Shown: positions 27,584 to 36,361 of the stretch, in pieces
Layout of the letters: every line of letters starts with the position of its first letter
Position numbering within the stretch: position 1 is the first letter of the stretch
Origin: Necropsobacter rosorum
GTDB lineage: Bacteria > Pseudomonadota > Gammaproteobacteria > Enterobacterales > Pasteurellaceae
Assembly (NCBI GenBank): GCA_000751835.1
Contig: CCMQ01000006.1
Coordinates: 248,001 to 312,000, forward strand
DNA length: 64,000 nucleotides
Direction of reading: 5' to 3'
The notes under the pieces: model-generated
What the model was told of the DNA's origin: nothing
Database searches by the model: none
What the model saw: the letters and a program-made list of their open reading frames with translations, nothing else
Program-made: the position numbers and the translations under genes

Positions 27584-27694
27584 CCTATCGCACCTTTCAT
27601 TGATAAACCGATTTAATCCGATAAGCGCGCCGCAAAAACAGGCATTCTGTCGTTTTCAGCGTGCTTTATCGGATCCCTCTGCCTTGTCGGATAA

Positions 27695-28615
27695 TTACTT
27701 TTTATCGCCTTTCAGTAATTCGGCAATCCCCGCCACCGAGCCGATAAGGTTGCCGGCTTCCAGCGGCATCAGCACCACTTTACTGTTATTGGACGCGCCG
27801 ATGTCTTTCAGCGCTTCGGTGTATTTCTGGGCGATAAAATAGTTAATCGCTTTGGTATCGCCGTCGGCGATGGCTTGCGAAACCATTTGCGTGGCTTTGG
27901 CTTCCGCCTGCGCCGCACGTTCGCGCGCTTCGGCCTGTAAAAAGGCTTCCTGACGCTCCCCTTCCGCTTTCAGAATGCGGGATTGTTTTTCCCCTTCGGC
28001 GCGCAGAATTTCGGCCTGACGCACGCCTTCCGCTTCCAGAATATCCGCCCGTTTATTCCGTTCCGCTTTCATTTGCGCATTCATCGCCGCAATCAGTTCA
28101 TGCGGCGGCCGCACATCGCGGATTTCGATACGGGTCACTTTAATGCCCCACGGGTTCGTCGCTTCATCCACAATCGCCAGCAAACGGCCGTTGATGTTAT
28201 CGCGCTGCGACAGCATTTCGTCCAGCTCCATCGAGCCTAAAACGGTACGGATGTTAGTCATGGTCAGATTAATGATCGCCTGCTCCAGATGATTCACCTC
28301 GTAAGCGGCACGGCGTGCGTCGATCACCTGCACGAAACACACCGCATCAATGGAAACATTGGCGTTATCTTTGGAAATCACTTCCTGCGAAGGAATATCC
28401 AAAACCTGTTCCATCATGTTGATCTTGCGCCCGACCCGATCAATAAAAGGCACGACGAAATTTAATCCCGGCGTTAAGGTGCGGGTATAACGTCCGAAAC
28501 GTTCAATCGTCCAGTGATAGCCTTGCGGCACGGTTTTTAAGGTTGAATACAGTACAAAAACGACCAGTAAGACAAAAATAATCGTCGCTACGGGCATACC
28601 GTCCAGATATTCCAT
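27695..28615 (-). CDS. qmcA: SPFH/stomatin-like membrane protein QmcA
   Basis: A 306-residue band-7 protein: one N-terminal membrane helix (about 8-24), the SPFH domain ([20 protein letters not shown] to [10 protein letters not shown]) and a long heptad-rich coiled coil (about 190-260, [19 protein letters not shown]) that assembles the ring. It probably scaffolds membrane protein quality control with FtsH. First gene of the nfeD-reductase-torD operon, separated from nfeD by 111 bases that include a TCCGATAA inverted repeat. Confidence 0.92.
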   Translation of the reverse strand: MEYLDGMPVATIIFVLLVVFVLYSTLKTVPQGYHWTIERFGRYTRTLTPGLNFVVPFIDRVGRKINMMEQVLDIPSQEVISKDNANVSIDAVCFVQVIDARRAAYEVNHLEQAIINLTMTNIRTVLGSMELDEMLSQRDNINGRLLAIVDEATNPWGIKVTRIEIRDVRPPHELIAAMNAQMKAERNKRADILEAEGVRQAEILRAEGEKQSRILKAEGERQEAFLQAEARERAAQAEAKATQMVSQAIADGDTKAINYFIAQKYTEALKDIGASNNSKVVLMPLEAGNLIGSVAGIAELLKGDKK

Positions 28616-28658
28616 GTTGTTCTCCTTTTTCAGTTAAAATTAACAAAAGTCTAACAAA

Positions 28659-30104
28659 TCAGACCGCACTTTGTATATACTGATAACCGTCATTTTTAGC
28701 AATAAATTCAAATAAATGCGTAATACAATCCGGTGCGTCCTGATCCTGATGGGAAACAAACAGCAACTGGGTTTCACTGTTGTTCACCAATTGTTCGATA
28801 AAGTGCTTAACCAGTTTACGGTTCACGCCGTCCAGCCCTTGCAGGGGTTCGTCTAAAATCAATAGCGGCGGATGTTTCACCATGGCGCGGGTAATCAATA
28901 GTAAACGCTGCTGACCCCAAGACAGCGAACGGAACGGGCGGTTGGCAAGCGCGCGCAGATTTAAACGCGTCAACCATTGCATCGCCTTAATCCGCAACGC
29001 ATCGGGCACTGCCTGATATACACCGATACTGTCGAAAAAACCGGAAATAATCACATCGGCGACGGAACAATTCACCCGATAATCCATGTGCAGCTGGCTG
29101 CTGACATAACCGATGCGGCGTTTAATCTCCCAGATGGTTTCGCCGCTGCCGCGCTGCCGGCCGAATAGCACCACATGATTGGCATAGGCTTGCGGGTGAT
29201 CGCCGGTAATAATGGATAGCAAAGTGGATTTTCCCGCCCCGTTCGGGCCTTTAATCCACCAGTTTTGCTTCGGTTTTACCGTCCAGTTTAAATGATCCAG
29301 AATGATTTTATCGCCGTATCGAATACACACCTCTTTCAATTCGACGCGTGCCGCCTCCGGATCCAACGGAATCAACGGTGCCGCCGGTGCAGGCAAGGGC
29401 GCATCAACGGCGCTTTGCGCATAGCATAATTGCTGATAAATGCTTTGCGCTTCCAACTGACGGCGTTCTCCCTGCAAGATCAGCTCGCCGTTATCCAAAA
29501 TCGCCAGATGATCCGCCTCGGGCGGAATATCGCTGAAACGGTTGATAATCAATACCAGCGCCATTTGCCCGCGCAACGCGGCCAGCAATTCGCACCAGTC
29601 CGCCACTGACTGCACATCCAACCCCGCGAACGGTTCGTCCAGAATCAGCAAATCCGGCGCTTGCACCAATGCCTGACATAACAGAACCTTGCGGCTTTCG
29701 CCGGTGGAAAGCTGAATAAACGGGCGCGCCAAAAGTGCGGTAATTTTTAACTGATTTGCGTAATACTGACAACGTTCGTCCTGATCCGATCCGTTTAAAA
29801 TCACCTGTTTGGCGCTTTCACCGAAATCATCGGGGCTGACGCAATCATTGTTGCGATCCTTAAAGGTTTGCTCAATGATACGCTGCTGTTTCTCAAAAGA
29901 CAGGCAGGCAACGGAGCGAAAAGTATTCCGATATTCTCCGCGCCGCAAAGGAAAAGCGCCCTGCAAAGCCAGAGACAGCGCAGTTTTGCCGCTGCCGTTA
30001 TTGCCGACCACCACCCAAAAGCTATGGGCTTGGATCGTCAGTTCGTCAATGGTTAAACAATGATGCGAACTTAACTGAAATACTCCGTTGCGAATATTGA
30101 TCAT
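28659..30104 (-). CDS. modF: Duplicated ABC ATPase ModF (PhrA)
   Basis: A 481-residue protein with two fused ABC ATPase domains and no membrane segment: Walker A VVGNNGSGKTALSLAL (about 40) and GPNGAGKSTLLSIITGDHPQ (about 275), signatures LSTGESRKVLLCQAL and LSWGQQRLLLITRAM, and LLILDEPFAGLDVQS. It matches E. coli ModF (490 aa) along its length. ModF belongs to the molybdate region in E. coli, but no modABC is present here, so its transport partner is unknown. The ATG at 30104 has GGAG eight bases upstream. A USS is inside the first domain (29733). Confidence 0.9.
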   Translation of the reverse strand: MINIRNGVFQLSSHHCLTIDELTIQAHSFWVVVGNNGSGKTALSLALQGAFPLRRGEYRNTFRSVACLSFEKQQRIIEQTFKDRNNDCVSPDDFGESAKQVILNGSDQDERCQYYANQLKITALLARPFIQLSTGESRKVLLCQALVQAPDLLILDEPFAGLDVQSVADWCELLAALRGQMALVLIINRFSDIPPEADHLAILDNGELILQGERRQLEAQSIYQQLCYAQSAVDAPLPAPAAPLIPLDPEAARVELKEVCIRYGDKIILDHLNWTVKPKQNWWIKGPNGAGKSTLLSIITGDHPQAYANHVVLFGRQRGSGETIWEIKRRIGYVSSQLHMDYRVNCSVADVIISGFFDSIGVYQAVPDALRIKAMQWLTRLNLRALANRPFRSLSWGQQRLLLITRAMVKHPPLLILDEPLQGLDGVNRKLVKHFIEQLVNNSETQLLFVSHQDQDAPDCITHLFEFIAKNDGYQYIQSAV

Positions 30105-30122
30105 CCTGTTTTCTCCGATAAA

Positions 30123-30146
30123 AAAAGCGGATATCAACCCGCTTTT
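30123..30146 (-). terminator. sstT terminator
   Basis: AAAAGCGG/CCGCTTTT stem (30123-30130 with 30139-30146); the minus transcript ends in a T-run. Lies between sstT and modF. Confidence 0.8.
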
Positions 30147-30166
30147 ATCCCAGACTACAGCGCAGC

Positions 30167-31408
30167 TTATACGCTGCGTTTTTCTTCCGCCATGCAGACC
30201 GCCGCGGTAAACACCACGTCGGTGGAGGAATTTAACGCGGTTTCCGCCGAATCCTGTAATACACCGATAATAAAACCGACACCGATAACCTGCGCGGCAA
30301 TATCGTTCGGAATACCGAACAGGCTACACGCCAGCGGAATAAGCAATAACGAACCGCCGGCCACCCCGGAAGCGCCGCAGCCGCACAAACTTGCGACGAC
30401 ACTTAATAAAATCGCCGTCGGTACGGAAACATTAATGCCCAACGTATTTACCGCCGCCAGCGTCAGCACCGTAACAGTAATGGCGGCACCCGCCATATTA
30501 ATGGTCGCCCCTAACGGAATGGAAACCGAATAGGTTTCTTCATCTAAATTCAAACGCTTCGCCAGCTCCATATTGACCGGAATATTGGCGGCCGAACTAC
30601 GAGTTAAAAACGCGGTCAGACCGCTTTCGCGCACACAGGTCCAGACTAACGGATACGGATTGGAACGGGTTTTCCAGAAAACCAGAATCGGATTTACCAC
30701 AAATGCGGTAAACAGCATGGAACCGATTAACACCACCAACAGCTGCGCATAATCCAGCAATGCCGACAAACCCTTATCCGCCAATGTGGACGCCACCAGA
30801 CCGAACACCCCGAACGGCGCCAAGGTAATAATAAAATGTACGATTTTTGAAATGCCTTCGGAAAAGTCATTCATCACCGTTTTGGTCGTATCCGACGCGT
30901 GGCGCAACACGATGCCGAGCGCAATAGCCCACGCCAGAATACCGATAAAATTAGCATTAAATAATGCCGCCAGCGGGTTGTCCACCGCATTTAAAAATAA
31001 TGTACTCAACACCTCGGCGATATTTCCCGGCGGAGATAATTCGCCCTCGTGAGTGACCAGCGAAATCGTAGTCGGCAGCATAAAACTGGCGACAACCGCC
31101 GTTAACGCCGCTAAAAAGGTGCCCAGCAGATACAGCACCACAATTGATTTCATATTGCTTTTGGTGCCGATACGCTTATTGGCGATGGCGGCGATCACCA
31201 AAACGAAAACCAAGATCGGTGCGATAGCACGCAGCGAGCGCACAAAAATGGTGCCTAAAAAGACCACATTGTCGGCAAGGCTGAAACCAAGCGAAGGTTC
31301 CAATACCGGCGAAACCAAGGCAACGATTAAACCTAACACCAGACCGATCGAAATACGTTTAATAAGACTTCCATGAAAAAATAATGAGTAGAGACGAGAT
31401 GTATTCAT
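30167..31408 (-). CDS. sstT: Serine/threonine:Na+ symporter SstT
   Basis: Inner-membrane symporter of the dicarboxylate/amino acid:cation (DAACS) family, 413 aa, eight membrane helices plus two re-entrant loops. Diagnostic stretches: [19 protein letters not shown] (serine-rich HP1 loop), [20 protein letters not shown] (NMAG Na+ site) and [20 protein letters not shown] (HP2). Aligns along its length with E. coli SstT (414). No Shine-Dalgarno is evident before the ATG, and the leader has a strong hairpin, so post-transcriptional control is likely. Confidence 0.95.
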   Translation of the reverse strand: MNTSRLYSLFFHGSLIKRISIGLVLGLIVALVSPVLEPSLGFSLADNVVFLGTIFVRSLRAIAPILVFVLVIAAIANKRIGTKSNMKSIVVLYLLGTFLAALTAVVASFMLPTTISLVTHEGELSPPGNIAEVLSTLFLNAVDNPLAALFNANFIGILAWAIALGIVLRHASDTTKTVMNDFSEGISKIVHFIITLAPFGVFGLVASTLADKGLSALLDYAQLLVVLIGSMLFTAFVVNPILVFWKTRSNPYPLVWTCVRESGLTAFLTRSSAANIPVNMELAKRLNLDEETYSVSIPLGATINMAGAAITVTVLTLAAVNTLGINVSVPTAILLSVVASLCGCGASGVAGGSLLLIPLACSLFGIPNDIAAQVIGVGFIIGVLQDSAETALNSSTDVVFTAAVCMAEEKRSV

Positions 31409-31457
31409 AATAATTAATAACTATATTGATATTCCGGCTGACTTGCCGTTAAACTTC

Positions 31458-31477
31458 GGATCACCGCACAGTGATCC
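31458..31477 (-). promoter_or_regulatory. Hairpin in the sstT leader
   Basis: A perfect seven-base-pair stem GGATCAC/GTGATCC with a six-base loop sits in the likely sstT 5' leader, about 50 bases before the start codon. Its role is unknown. Confidence 0.4.
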
Positions 31478-31630
31478 CCCGAGCAGAATAAAGATAGCGC
31501 AAATCCAATATAAAGCAAATATGAAATAGCAGATTTATCTTAAATTTTCTTCTATTTATTAAACGTAACGATAAATTTCAGGATTAAATTTAGAAATTAT
31601 TTATACCGCAAAAAATTATTCATCACCCTA

Positions 31631-31679
31631 TTGACTTACTGTATATAACAACAGTAATATTAACTGTACAAATTCACAG
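31631..31679 (+). promoter_or_regulatory. SOS promoter with two LexA boxes
   Basis: Two complete LexA boxes, CTGT-N8-ACAG at 31639-31654 and 31664-31679 (25 bases apart), overlap and follow a sigma-70 promoter, TTGACT (31631-31636) and TATA-like TAATAT (31655-31660, 18-base spacer). Tandem boxes predict tight repression and strong DNA-damage induction of the next gene. Confidence 0.88.
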
Positions 31680-31700
31680 TAATTTATAACGAGGTATATG

Positions 31701-32150
31701 ATGAGTTATGTCAATAACACGATGGCGCAACGCGATAACACTTATTCCTATCGTCCTATGCCGTTTTATGATGATTCCGCTCGCCGCCCGCTGACATTCA
31801 ATAAAAAGCTGGATTTAAACCTTTATTGTATCAAACGTCCGCAGCAAACCTGTTTCATTCAAGTGACCAATCCGAATATGCTGGCATGGGGAATTGAAGC
31901 CGGCGACATGCTTGTGGTGGAAAAAAGCGATAACTTGTCTGTCGGCGATCTGGTGGTGCTGGAGCTGGAGCACACATTCCAGATTTATGAATTTGTCGCC
32001 CATAATAATGATGAATATATTTTCTTTCCGTTAGACGCCAAAATGAAAACAATAAAAACCCGACACTGGAACGCGTTACCTATCGTCGGCGTAGTCACTA
32101 ACAGCATACATCAAATGAAACCGAGAAATACCCTACAGTTTGCGGCCTGA
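31701..32150 (+). CDS. UmuD/LexA-fold (S24) protein without catalytic Ser-Lys, SOS-controlled
   Basis: A 149-residue protein similar to UmuD/ImpA over its C-terminal ~110 residues (KLDLNLYCIKRPQQTCFIQV, GIEAGDMLVVEKSDNLSVGD, PIVGVVTNSIHQM). In UmuD the self-cleaving pair is Ser60 (in SM) and Lys97 (in FTVKRL). Here the aligned positions are Asn59 (in PNM) and Tyr96 (in FQIYEF), and no Cys/Ala-Gly cleavage site is seen ahead of LDLN. It should therefore not cleave itself or act as a protease. No umuC follows; a terminator closes the unit after this one gene. The start at 31701 is preferred over the adjacent ATG (31698) for its GAGG spacing. Two LexA boxes control it. Possible roles: a constitutive UmuD'-like polymerase or RecA partner, or an inhibitor. 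Confidence 0.8.
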   Translation: MSYVNNTMAQRDNTYSYRPMPFYDDSARRPLTFNKKLDLNLYCIKRPQQTCFIQVTNPNMLAWGIEAGDMLVVEKSDNLSVGDLVVLELEHTFQIYEFVAHNNDEYIFFPLDAKMKTIKTRHWNALPIVGVVTNSIHQMKPRNTLQFAA

Positions 32151-32162
32151 GGTGCAACAAAA

Positions 32163-32201
32163 AAGTGCGGTAAAAAAATACTGAGTTTTTTAACCGCACT
32201 T
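32163..32201. terminator. Terminator built from two inverted USS
   Basis: AAGTGCGGT (32163-32171) and ACCGCACTT (32193-32201) form the arms of a hairpin, with an A/T-rich loop. It separates the convergent UmuD-like and NlpC genes. Paired USS as terminators are well known in this family. Confidence 0.8.
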
Positions 32202-32221
32202 TCGACTGTGAAGAATATTTT

Positions 32222-32731
32222 TTATAAAACCCGCCGCGATTGGGTATAGGTTCGGCTCCAATAACTTTCGTCCAGTGAGCTTATCATCACGCCGCTTTTG
32301 GTACTTGCGTGCATAAACCGGTTGTTGCCGATATAAATACCCACATGGCGGTTAGAACGGAAGAAAACCAAATCGCCTAACTGTAATTCGCTTTTCTGCA
32401 CCTTTCTGCCCACATGACGCTGTTCCGCCGTCGAACGCGGCAAGTCAATGCCATAAGCCTTGGCGAAAGCAGTTTGAGTAAATCCGGAACAGTCAATACC
32501 AAGTTTACTTAAACCGCCTAAACGATAACGCGTCCCGACCCATTCCCGATATACCTCGGACAGCTGCTTATCCATCACGGCGGAATATTGATGAGGTCTA
32601 TTGGTTTTTAAATTTCCGATCAGTGTAGTGAGTTGAGCATCGTCACGTTCGTCAACGGAAACGTTCCTTTGCGTATTTGAACAGGCGGTCAGCAATCCCA
32701 GCCCGGCAATCATGGCTATTTTTTTCAACAT
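32222..32731 (-). CDS. NlpC/P60-family lipoprotein endopeptidase
   Basis: A 169-residue outer-envelope cysteine peptidase that cuts peptidoglycan cross-links or stem peptides. Lipobox LLTAC gives lipidated Cys17; the catalytic triad is Cys79 (GIDCSGF), His127 (NRHVGIYIG) and His139 (FMHAS). It resembles MepS/Spr and NlpC. Monocistronic; the stop lies 20 bases from the USS-pair terminator. Confidence 0.92.
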   Translation of the reverse strand: MLKKIAMIAGLGLLTACSNTQRNVSVDERDDAQLTTLIGNLKTNRPHQYSAVMDKQLSEVYREWVGTRYRLGGLSKLGIDCSGFTQTAFAKAYGIDLPRSTAEQRHVGRKVQKSELQLGDLVFFRSNRHVGIYIGNNRFMHASTKSGVMISSLDESYWSRTYTQSRRVL

Positions 32732-32827
32732 AAGTTTACAATCTAAATAACTTTAAAAAAACACTGCCCGGATAGTACAGAAATTTTAGTTAAATAGCCA
32801 GCTTTTCTTTGTTTTTTTGCCGTTTTT

Positions 32828-32848
32828 GCGATCCTGATCGCTTTTTTT
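32828..32848 (+). terminator. Plus-strand terminator-like hairpin without an obvious gene
   Basis: GCGATC-CT-GATCGC followed by seven Ts on the plus strand, although genes on both sides run on minus. It may end an antisense or small transcript, or may be chance. Confidence 0.4.
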
Positions 32849-32866
32849 ATGAAAAAATCTATAAAA

Positions 32867-32892
32867 AAGCCTTTCTATTAATAGAAAGGCTT
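32867..32892 (-). terminator. lpdA terminator
   Basis: A perfect 26-base palindrome AAGCCTTTCTATT/AATAGAAAGGCTT; on minus it runs into a T-run. It ends the aceE-aceF-lpdA operon. Confidence 0.85.
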
Positions 32893-32912
32893 GATGAAGG
32901 CAAGCGCAAAAA

Positions 32913-34334
32913 TTATTTTTTCTTCGCTTTCGGATTCGGTAAATCGGTAATCGAACCTTCAAACACTTCCGCTGCTAAGCCGACGGATTCGTGCAATGTC
33001 GGGTGCGCATGAATGGTTAACGCCAGATCTTCCGCATCACAACCCATTTCGATCGCCAGCCCGATTTCGCCTAATAATTCACCGCCGTTGGTACCGACAA
33101 TCGCACCGCCGATAATACGGTGACTGTCTTTATCAAAGATAAGTTTAGTCAGGCCATCGGCACAATCGGAAGCGATTGCCCGGCCGGATGCCGCCCAAGG
33201 GAATTTGGCCACTTCATAATTAAGCCCTTCCGCCTTACATTCTTTCTCGGTTTTACCCACCCAGGCCACTTCCGGTTCGGTATAAGCAATTGACGGAATC
33301 ACCTTCGGATCAAAGTAATGTTTTTTGCCTGCGATCACTTCAGCGGCAACATGACCTTCATGAACGCCTTTGTGCGCCAGCATCGGCTGACCGACAATAT
33401 CACCGATAGCAAAAATGTGCGGTACATTGGTGCGCATTTGTTTATCGGTACGGATAAAGCCGCGGTCATCCACTTCCACACCGGCAACCGGCGCATCAAT
33501 CAGTTTGCCGTTCGGCGTACGACCGATTGCCACCAACACCGCATCATAACGACGGGTTTCGTTCGCCGCTTTGCCTTCCATCGAAACATAAATACCGTCT
33601 TGTTTAGCTTCAACCGCCGTCACTTTGGTTTCCAGCAACAAATTGAATTTTTTCTCAATGCGTTTGGTATAAATCTGAACGATGTCTTTATCCGCCGCCG
33701 GGATAACCTGATCAAACATTTCCACCACATCAATGTTTGAACCCAGCGCATGATATACCGTTCCCATTTCCAGACCGATAATACCGCCGCCCATGATCAA
33801 CAGGTTTTGCGGCACTTCTTTCAGTTTCAGGGCATCGGTAGAATCCCAAATGCGCGGATCCTCGTGCGGAATAAACGGTAATTGAATCGGACGGGAACCC
33901 GCCGCAATAATCGCGTTATCAAACGTAATGGTGGTTTCGCCTTCCTCGCCGGCAACAATAATGGTATTCGGGCCGGAGAATTTACCGTAGCCGTTGACGA
34001 CCTGCACTTTACGCATTTTCGCCATACCGGCCAAGCCGCCGGTCAGCTGGTTAATCACTTTTTCTTTCCAACCGCGGATTTTTTCCACGTCGGTACTCGG
34101 TTCGCCGAACACGATACCGTGCGCCGCCAACGCTTTCGCTTCTTCGATCACCTTGGCCACATGCAGTAACGCTTTGGACGGAATACAGCCCACGTTTAAG
34201 CAAACACCGCCTAAAGTGGAATAACGCTCAACGATAACGGTGTCCAATCCAAGGTCAGCACAACGGAAGGCGGCAGAATAACCGGCCGGCCCCGCACCAA
34301 GTACAACAACTTGTGTTTTAATTTCTTTATTCAT
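32913..34334 (-). CDS. lpdA: Dihydrolipoamide dehydrogenase (E3)
   Basis: FAD enzyme that reoxidises lipoamide in pyruvate (and 2-oxoglutarate) dehydrogenase, passing electrons to NAD+. 473 aa: FAD loop VVLGAGPAGYSAAF, redox pair Cys45/Cys50 (GGVCLNVGCIPSK), NAD loop GGGIIGLEMGTVYHALG, second FAD motif IFAIGDIVGQPMLAHKG and the C-terminal catalytic HAHPTLHES. Third gene of the Pdh operon, 82 bases after aceF with a USS between. Confidence 0.97.
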   Translation of the reverse strand: MNKEIKTQVVVLGAGPAGYSAAFRCADLGLDTVIVERYSTLGGVCLNVGCIPSKALLHVAKVIEEAKALAAHGIVFGEPSTDVEKIRGWKEKVINQLTGGLAGMAKMRKVQVVNGYGKFSGPNTIIVAGEEGETTITFDNAIIAAGSRPIQLPFIPHEDPRIWDSTDALKLKEVPQNLLIMGGGIIGLEMGTVYHALGSNIDVVEMFDQVIPAADKDIVQIYTKRIEKKFNLLLETKVTAVEAKQDGIYVSMEGKAANETRRYDAVLVAIGRTPNGKLIDAPVAGVEVDDRGFIRTDKQMRTNVPHIFAIGDIVGQPMLAHKGVHEGHVAAEVIAGKKHYFDPKVIPSIAYTEPEVAWVGKTEKECKAEGLNYEVAKFPWAASGRAIASDCADGLTKLIFDKDSHRIIGGAIVGTNGGELLGEIGLAIEMGCDAEDLALTIHAHPTLHESVGLAAEVFEGSITDLPNPKAKKK

Positions 34335-34416
34335 CTCTTACCTCGTTAAAACTCTGCGATTTTCCACCGCACTTTTATGGCGGCGTTCCCTTAAGAGCAA
34401 CGCCGCGCCACATTGA

Positions 34417-36303
34417 TTACATGACTAAACGACGCAGATCGCTTAGCACGCCATTAATAAAGGTAATAAATCTCGCGCCGTCCGCACCGTCGATCACCCG
34501 GTGATCATAAGACAGGGACAACGGCAACATTAAGCGCGGAGTGAAATCTTTACCATTCCACACTGGTGTCATTTCGGAGCGGGAAACCCCTAAAATCGCG
34601 ACTTCAGGCGCATTGACGATCGGCGTGAAATGCGTTCCGCCGATACCGCCCAGACTGGAAATGGTAAAACAGCCGCCCTGCATATCGGACGCGGTGAGCT
34701 TACCGGCGCGCGCTTTTTTAGAAATTTCCGCCAGCTCACGCGACAGTTCGATAATCCCTTTCTTGTTCACATCCTTGAACACCGGCACCACTAAGCCGTT
34801 CGGCGTATCCACCGCCACCCCGATATTCACATATTTTTTCAGGGTTAACCGCTGACCGTCTTCGGAGAGCGAGCTGTTGAAACGCGGATACGCTTCCAGC
34901 GCTTTGGCCGCCGCTTTCATAATAAACACTAACGGGGTGATTTTCACATCCAGTTTTTGTTTTTCCGCCAGCTGGTTTTGTTCCTTACGGAATTTTTCCA
35001 ATTCGGTGATATCCGCTTTATCCCACTGCGTTACATGCGGGATCATGACCCAGTTGCGGTGCAGGTTGGCACCAGAAATCTTCTGGATACGACCTAATTC
35101 CACTTCTTCGGTTTCGCCGAATTTGCTGAAATCCACTTTCGGCCACGGTAATAAGCCTAATCCTGCGCCATTTGCGCCGCCCGCTGCCGGTGCGGAAGCC
35201 ACTGCCCCGCTTTCTACCGCTTTAATTGCGGCTTTCACATAAGCCTGTACGTCTTCTTTCAGAATACGGCCTTTACGTCCGGTGCCTTTCACTTTATCCA
35301 GATTGACACCGAATTCGCGCGCTAAACGACGCACCACCGGTGTCGCATGAGCATAAGTTGCGCTGGTACCGACTTCATCCTGGCTTGCCGCCGGCTGTGC
35401 CGCGGCAGGTTGCGTGGCGGCGGCAGGTGCGGTGGTTTTTTCTTCTGTTTTCGCCGCCGGCGCCGGTGCGGCGCCCTGCACTTCAAAGCGCATAATTAAT
35501 GAACCGGTTGACACTTTATCGCCGGATTTCACCAGAATTTCTTTCACTACACCGGCAAACGGCGCCGGTACTTCCATCGACGCCTTATCGCCTTCCACCG
35601 TAATCAAAGATTGTTCTTCCGTTACGCTGTCGCCGACCGTCACCATAATTTCAGTCACGTTAACTTCATCACCGCCGATATCCGGTACTTCCACATCTTT
35701 CACCGCACTTGCGCCCGTCGGCTGTGCGACGGCGGCAGGTTCCGTCGCAGCAGAATTCTGCTCTACCGCTTCGCCTTCTGCTTCAAATTTCATAATCAAT
35801 GTGCCGGTAGAGACTTTATCACCGACCTTGATAAGAATCTCTTTTACCACGCCGGCAATCGGTGCCGGTACTTCCATTGAGGCTTTGTCGCCTTCGACAT
35901 TGATAATGGACTGTTCCGCGGCGACACGATCCCCGACTTGCACCAGAATCTCGGTCACATTAACTTCATCGCCGCCGATATCCGGTACATTAACGTCAAC
36001 CACCGCACCGCCTTTGCCGGCAGCTGGCGCCGCCGCTTTCGGTTGTTCGGCCGCCGGTTGTTGTGCCGCTTCTCCCGCTTCCAATATAAACATCGGCGTG
36101 CCGGTTGACACTTTATCGCCCACTTTCACCAATACTTCTTTGATGACGCCGGCTTCCGGGGAAGGCACTTCCATCGAGGCTTTATCCCCTTCCACATTGA
36201 TCACGCTTTGATCTACCGCAACGCTATCGCCCGCTTTAACCATCACTTCCGTTACGGTGACTTCATCACTACCGATATCCGGGATTTGAATTTCTTTTGA
36301 CAT
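34417..36303 (-). CDS. aceF: Pyruvate dehydrogenase E2, dihydrolipoamide acetyltransferase
   Basis: Core of the Pdh complex: carries acetyl groups on swinging lipoyl arms and transfers them to CoA. 628 aa (E. coli 630) with three lipoyl domains, each with the GDKASMEVP target (Lys41, Lys140, Lys240), separated by Ala/Pro-rich linkers; then a peripheral-subunit-binding domain ([20 protein letters not shown], about 325-360) and the catalytic domain with [13 protein letters not shown] near the C-terminus. The internal lipoyl repeats are close in DNA sequence and could recombine. A USS is in the second linker (35702). Confidence 0.97.
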   Translation of the reverse strand: MSKEIQIPDIGSDEVTVTEVMVKAGDSVAVDQSVINVEGDKASMEVPSPEAGVIKEVLVKVGDKVSTGTPMFILEAGEAAQQPAAEQPKAAAPAAGKGGAVVDVNVPDIGGDEVNVTEILVQVGDRVAAEQSIINVEGDKASMEVPAPIAGVVKEILIKVGDKVSTGTLIMKFEAEGEAVEQNSAATEPAAVAQPTGASAVKDVEVPDIGGDEVNVTEIMVTVGDSVTEEQSLITVEGDKASMEVPAPFAGVVKEILVKSGDKVSTGSLIMRFEVQGAAPAPAAKTEEKTTAPAAATQPAAAQPAASQDEVGTSATYAHATPVVRRLAREFGVNLDKVKGTGRKGRILKEDVQAYVKAAIKAVESGAVASAPAAGGANGAGLGLLPWPKVDFSKFGETEEVELGRIQKISGANLHRNWVMIPHVTQWDKADITELEKFRKEQNQLAEKQKLDVKITPLVFIMKAAAKALEAYPRFNSSLSEDGQRLTLKKYVNIGVAVDTPNGLVVPVFKDVNKKGIIELSRELAEISKKARAGKLTASDMQGGCFTISSLGGIGGTHFTPIVNAPEVAILGVSRSEMTPVWNGKDFTPRLMLPLSLSYDHRVIDGADGARFITFINGVLSDLRRLVM

Positions 36304-36361
36304 ATTGCTTTTTTCCTCTGAGCGCGCCCTTTTCGCCTGAGACGCAAAGAGCGCCGTTTAA

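Noticed and set aside
35414-36211. 265-codon plus-strand frame opposite aceF
   Set aside because: It mirrors the repeated lipoyl domains and Ala/Pro linkers of aceF; low-complexity composition.
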